Source: Larix kaempferi
Taxonomy: Eukaryota; Streptophyta; Pinopsida; Pinales; Pinaceae
Assembly (NCBI GenBank): GCA_027924585.1
Contig: BSBM01000361.1
Span: 65,501,501 to 65,565,500, forward strand
Length of the DNA: 64,000 bases
Direction: 5' to 3'
Positions 61,691-64,000 of the stretch are shown piece by piece. A program made the translations under genes and the position numbers. A model generated the notes under the pieces. The model worked only from the letters and a program-made list of their open reading frames with translations. It was not told the origin of the DNA and searched no databases. The first letter of the stretch is position 1; the number at the start of each line of letters is the position of its first letter.

Positions 61691-64000
61691 AATTGCAGAT
61701 CGCGGATTGAGATCGTTGCAGCTGTGTAAAAGTGCATAGTTTGATGAAAAAAATTAGCACTTTGTTTCTAAGGTTATCCCCCATCACCTCTAAAGGGAAC
61801 CAAGGGGACCGAGGACGTTATAGATGGTATTAGAGCCCAAGGTTTCAACACTAGGGATTCTTGGTCCCAAGCAAGAGATTACGAGCTTGTTAGAGGTGCG
61901 AAACGAACAGAGATCAAGAAGGATCGACGACCGTGTAGCATTTCGATGGGTGAATCATCCTTGTGGCCAAGTGCATGCATGAGCAGAGAAGTTTAAAGAT
62001 ATGAGTAAGTAAGGAGAATGTTTAAGGCAATTCCATTCTCCCAAAATGTTGTCAGTCATAGGAATAAGACATACCATATTGACATGGTGGTTGTGCAAAG
62101 GCTGCTAATGGGGGAATGAGGCATTTCCATGTGTGAATCAATTGTGTGGCTCATAATTGCGGCAAATATTTCTATGAGAATGGAAATAAAGTATCACATT
62201 TGAATGAAGTGCAAGGGCATACAATGTGCCTTGAAGGACTGCATATGGAGTCTGAATTGAAAAACCGTAGTGTTTATAAGTGCGGGGAAGTTAAGAAATG
62301 CCAATTTGGAATTGACCCTAATTCTTAAAACAATGTGAGCAAAAAAACATGTGAACCTAGTGCAATGAGAGCTATTGCAGTAATCAAGGAAAGCTACATA
62401 GGGTTGACAAGATGGTTGCAGCTGAAAATTGGAAAATAATCTCTAAAAGGCAACGTTGATAAAATGGGCAATTTCTCACCTTAAGTTATTTTTGTTTACA
62501 ACATAAGAATTGCATCCTTGGAAAGTATCAAGTGTAAATGTCATGCATGTATGTATGTCCTGAATTGCTACTTGGTGAGAAATCATAGCTAATGATCCCT
62601 TGTGTGCTTGATAGCAATTCCATGAATTAGGCCAGCTATGATGTGGAATAGGAATTCCATGCTATGATGTGGAAAAGAAAATTCCATGCTATGATAAAGA
62701 ATTGGAAAGGGGAAAATTCCTCAACTCTTATCTTGCTGATATATTTATATTTTTTGAGTTTTATATAGATGAAATTATGGCATAGGAATGCTGAAAATGC
62801 AAGAGATTAGGTAGTTGAAATGCATATGCACTAGTGGGATTATTAAGAGATAATGCATAGTGCATGTGAAATTGCTTGTGCATGAATATGATATTGCATA
62901 TTGATAAAAGTAGTGAGGTTTTACATATGCAATGAGACACTTTTAATAATTATTGTGGTTGATAATAATTAATGTTGCTGGTATTGGTTGTAAGGACAAA
63001 GACAACATAAACATGGATGGAGATGTTGATGATGATATTGCATATGACTAGCAGCCTTGTGAAGAAAGGCTGAAGCACAAATCCATGATCAAGAGGTTGG
63101 TGGAAGGACTATGTGGTCCATGGTAAGAGGCCAACTGACTAGGTAACATCATATATGTTGATGGAATTCGTGCAGGTAATGTTTTATTTATGTTAATTGT
63201 ATAAATGTGGATAAAGGATGGGTAAGAATCCCTCTAACCATGTTTTAATCATCATAAGATGGTATGAATGTAATATTGAATGCATTTATGTGAATGACAT
63301 TCCACAAGGTATGGTGAGGTATGTGGTAGTAAAGGAAGTGAGTATTATACAATGTGACTATTTAAAATTTCGAATGCATCCATAAGAAATAAGAGCATCC
63401 CATGTGTGAAACCTTGAGGATGTTGGGTTGTGAAGCCTGCAATGCTCAACAAGTATCCCATGAACTTCCTATTGGTGTTAATTTGGGATGAAATCTCCTT
63501 GCCAACAACCAAGGAGTGAGAGAAATCCTGAGGTGTTGTGTTTAGATGAAGAAGAAGGCACCCAGATAATTAACCAAGTAATTAGGGAGATGGTTGAGTA
63601 TTGTGTTGAAGCATTGACTAAGATGCCCAACTTACCATGGTAAGAAACCTGTGTAGTCACAAAAATGTTTTAGATCAATGTTGTAGTGCATTGGGTGCAT
63701 TAACTAAATGTACATTAAAATATTATGTAAATGTTGTGAATGTGCATACATATGTGTGGGTGCACATGTTGAAATGCATTGTGAGAGTGCATGGTTATGG
63801 TATACATTTAATTGAAATTAGATTATAGATGAAATGTTAGAATTATTGAAAATTATAAGATCCTTTCATGAGATGCTATGGGGAAGAATTGCATGAAGAA
63901 GGTAGTTGTGTTTGATGGCCTATCAGGGTGCTCTATTGGGAGGATAGAGTTGCATGAATGGATATGATTGTGTAATCATAAGTATTGGAAATTTTGTTTA
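61691..64000 (+). other. Non-coding interior of element F
   Basis: No supportable gene in 2.3 kb. 62640-63000 and 63140-63300 match element G's interior (42265-42620 and 42775-42910), including TGATATTGCATATTG and GACAAAGACAAC strings. It continues off the window. Confidence 0.75.

Larger units (their letters stand above)
55348..64000 (+). mobile_element. Non-coding LTR element F (5' part; LARD-like)
   Basis: 5' LTR 55348-60689 split by copia J (about 1.74 kb without J), degenerate PBS at 60693, then at least 3.3 kb interior running off the right edge. Sister of element G; the interior shared with G includes 62640-63000 (equivalent to 42265-42620). No coding domain in the visible part. Inserted in Tat element C. 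Confidence 0.85.

Noticed and set aside
1-64000. CRISPR arrays, bacterial operons, rRNA or intact tRNA genes
   Set aside because: None seen; all regular repeats have eukaryotic LTR-element context.

Overview
The window is nuclear DNA of a seed plant with a large, repeat-rich genome. The evidence is wall-to-wall LTR retrotransposons of plant-specific lineages, AT-rich composition, GT-AG introns and plant-type primer binding sites. A gymnosperm is plausible from the overall character, but the sequence does not prove it. I found no ordinary single-copy host gene, no functional RNA gene and no CRISPR array. Essentially everything is one nest of retroelements, which can be ordered by target-site duplications (TSDs), LTR ends, polypurine tracts (PPTs) and primer binding sites (PBSs).

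The backbone is a tandem pair of Ty3/gypsy Tat-type elements on the plus strand, B and C. They share one LTR at 36325-37286: B's PPT lies directly before it and C's PBS directly after it. B enters at 13166 with its gag beyond the left edge and carries RT, RNase H, integrase and an archaeal-type RNase H (aRH). C runs from 36325 to 55347, where element F interrupts it. Inserted in B are copia I (minus, 10641-13165), which is itself split by Tat element A (minus, 1-10640), and copia D (plus, 19639-35144, TSD ACTTT). D contains chromovirus-like gypsy E (21119-25406, TSD AAAGG) and an unexplained 5.3 kb block, 26401-31689, with a 566-codon reading frame broken by one stop. Inserted in C is non-coding LTR element G (41242-48771). 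F (55348 to the right edge) is a sister of G, and its 5' LTR is split by a 3.6 kb copia, J (56886-60486, TSD GTTTC).

The most interesting content is an antisense gene between the aRH domain and the 3' end of all three Tat elements (A 2845-4437 plus; B 18720-17084 minus; C about 54050-52400 minus). It has its own TATA box, a short first exon, a first intron at the same place, a long coding exon, and a second, phase-1 intron at the same place in all three. Its protein is conserved between A and B/C although nucleotide similarity is low. Element A has lost RT, RNase H and integrase yet keeps this gene and aRH remnants.

A second point of interest is the G/F family. These are long LTR elements with almost no coding capacity, sibling-specific tandem repeats after the PBS, and in G a 168-residue zinc-knuckle ORF just before the 3' LTR. 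All pol genes in the window carry stops, frameshifts, deletions or catalytic substitutions, so no element here is autonomous as it stands.
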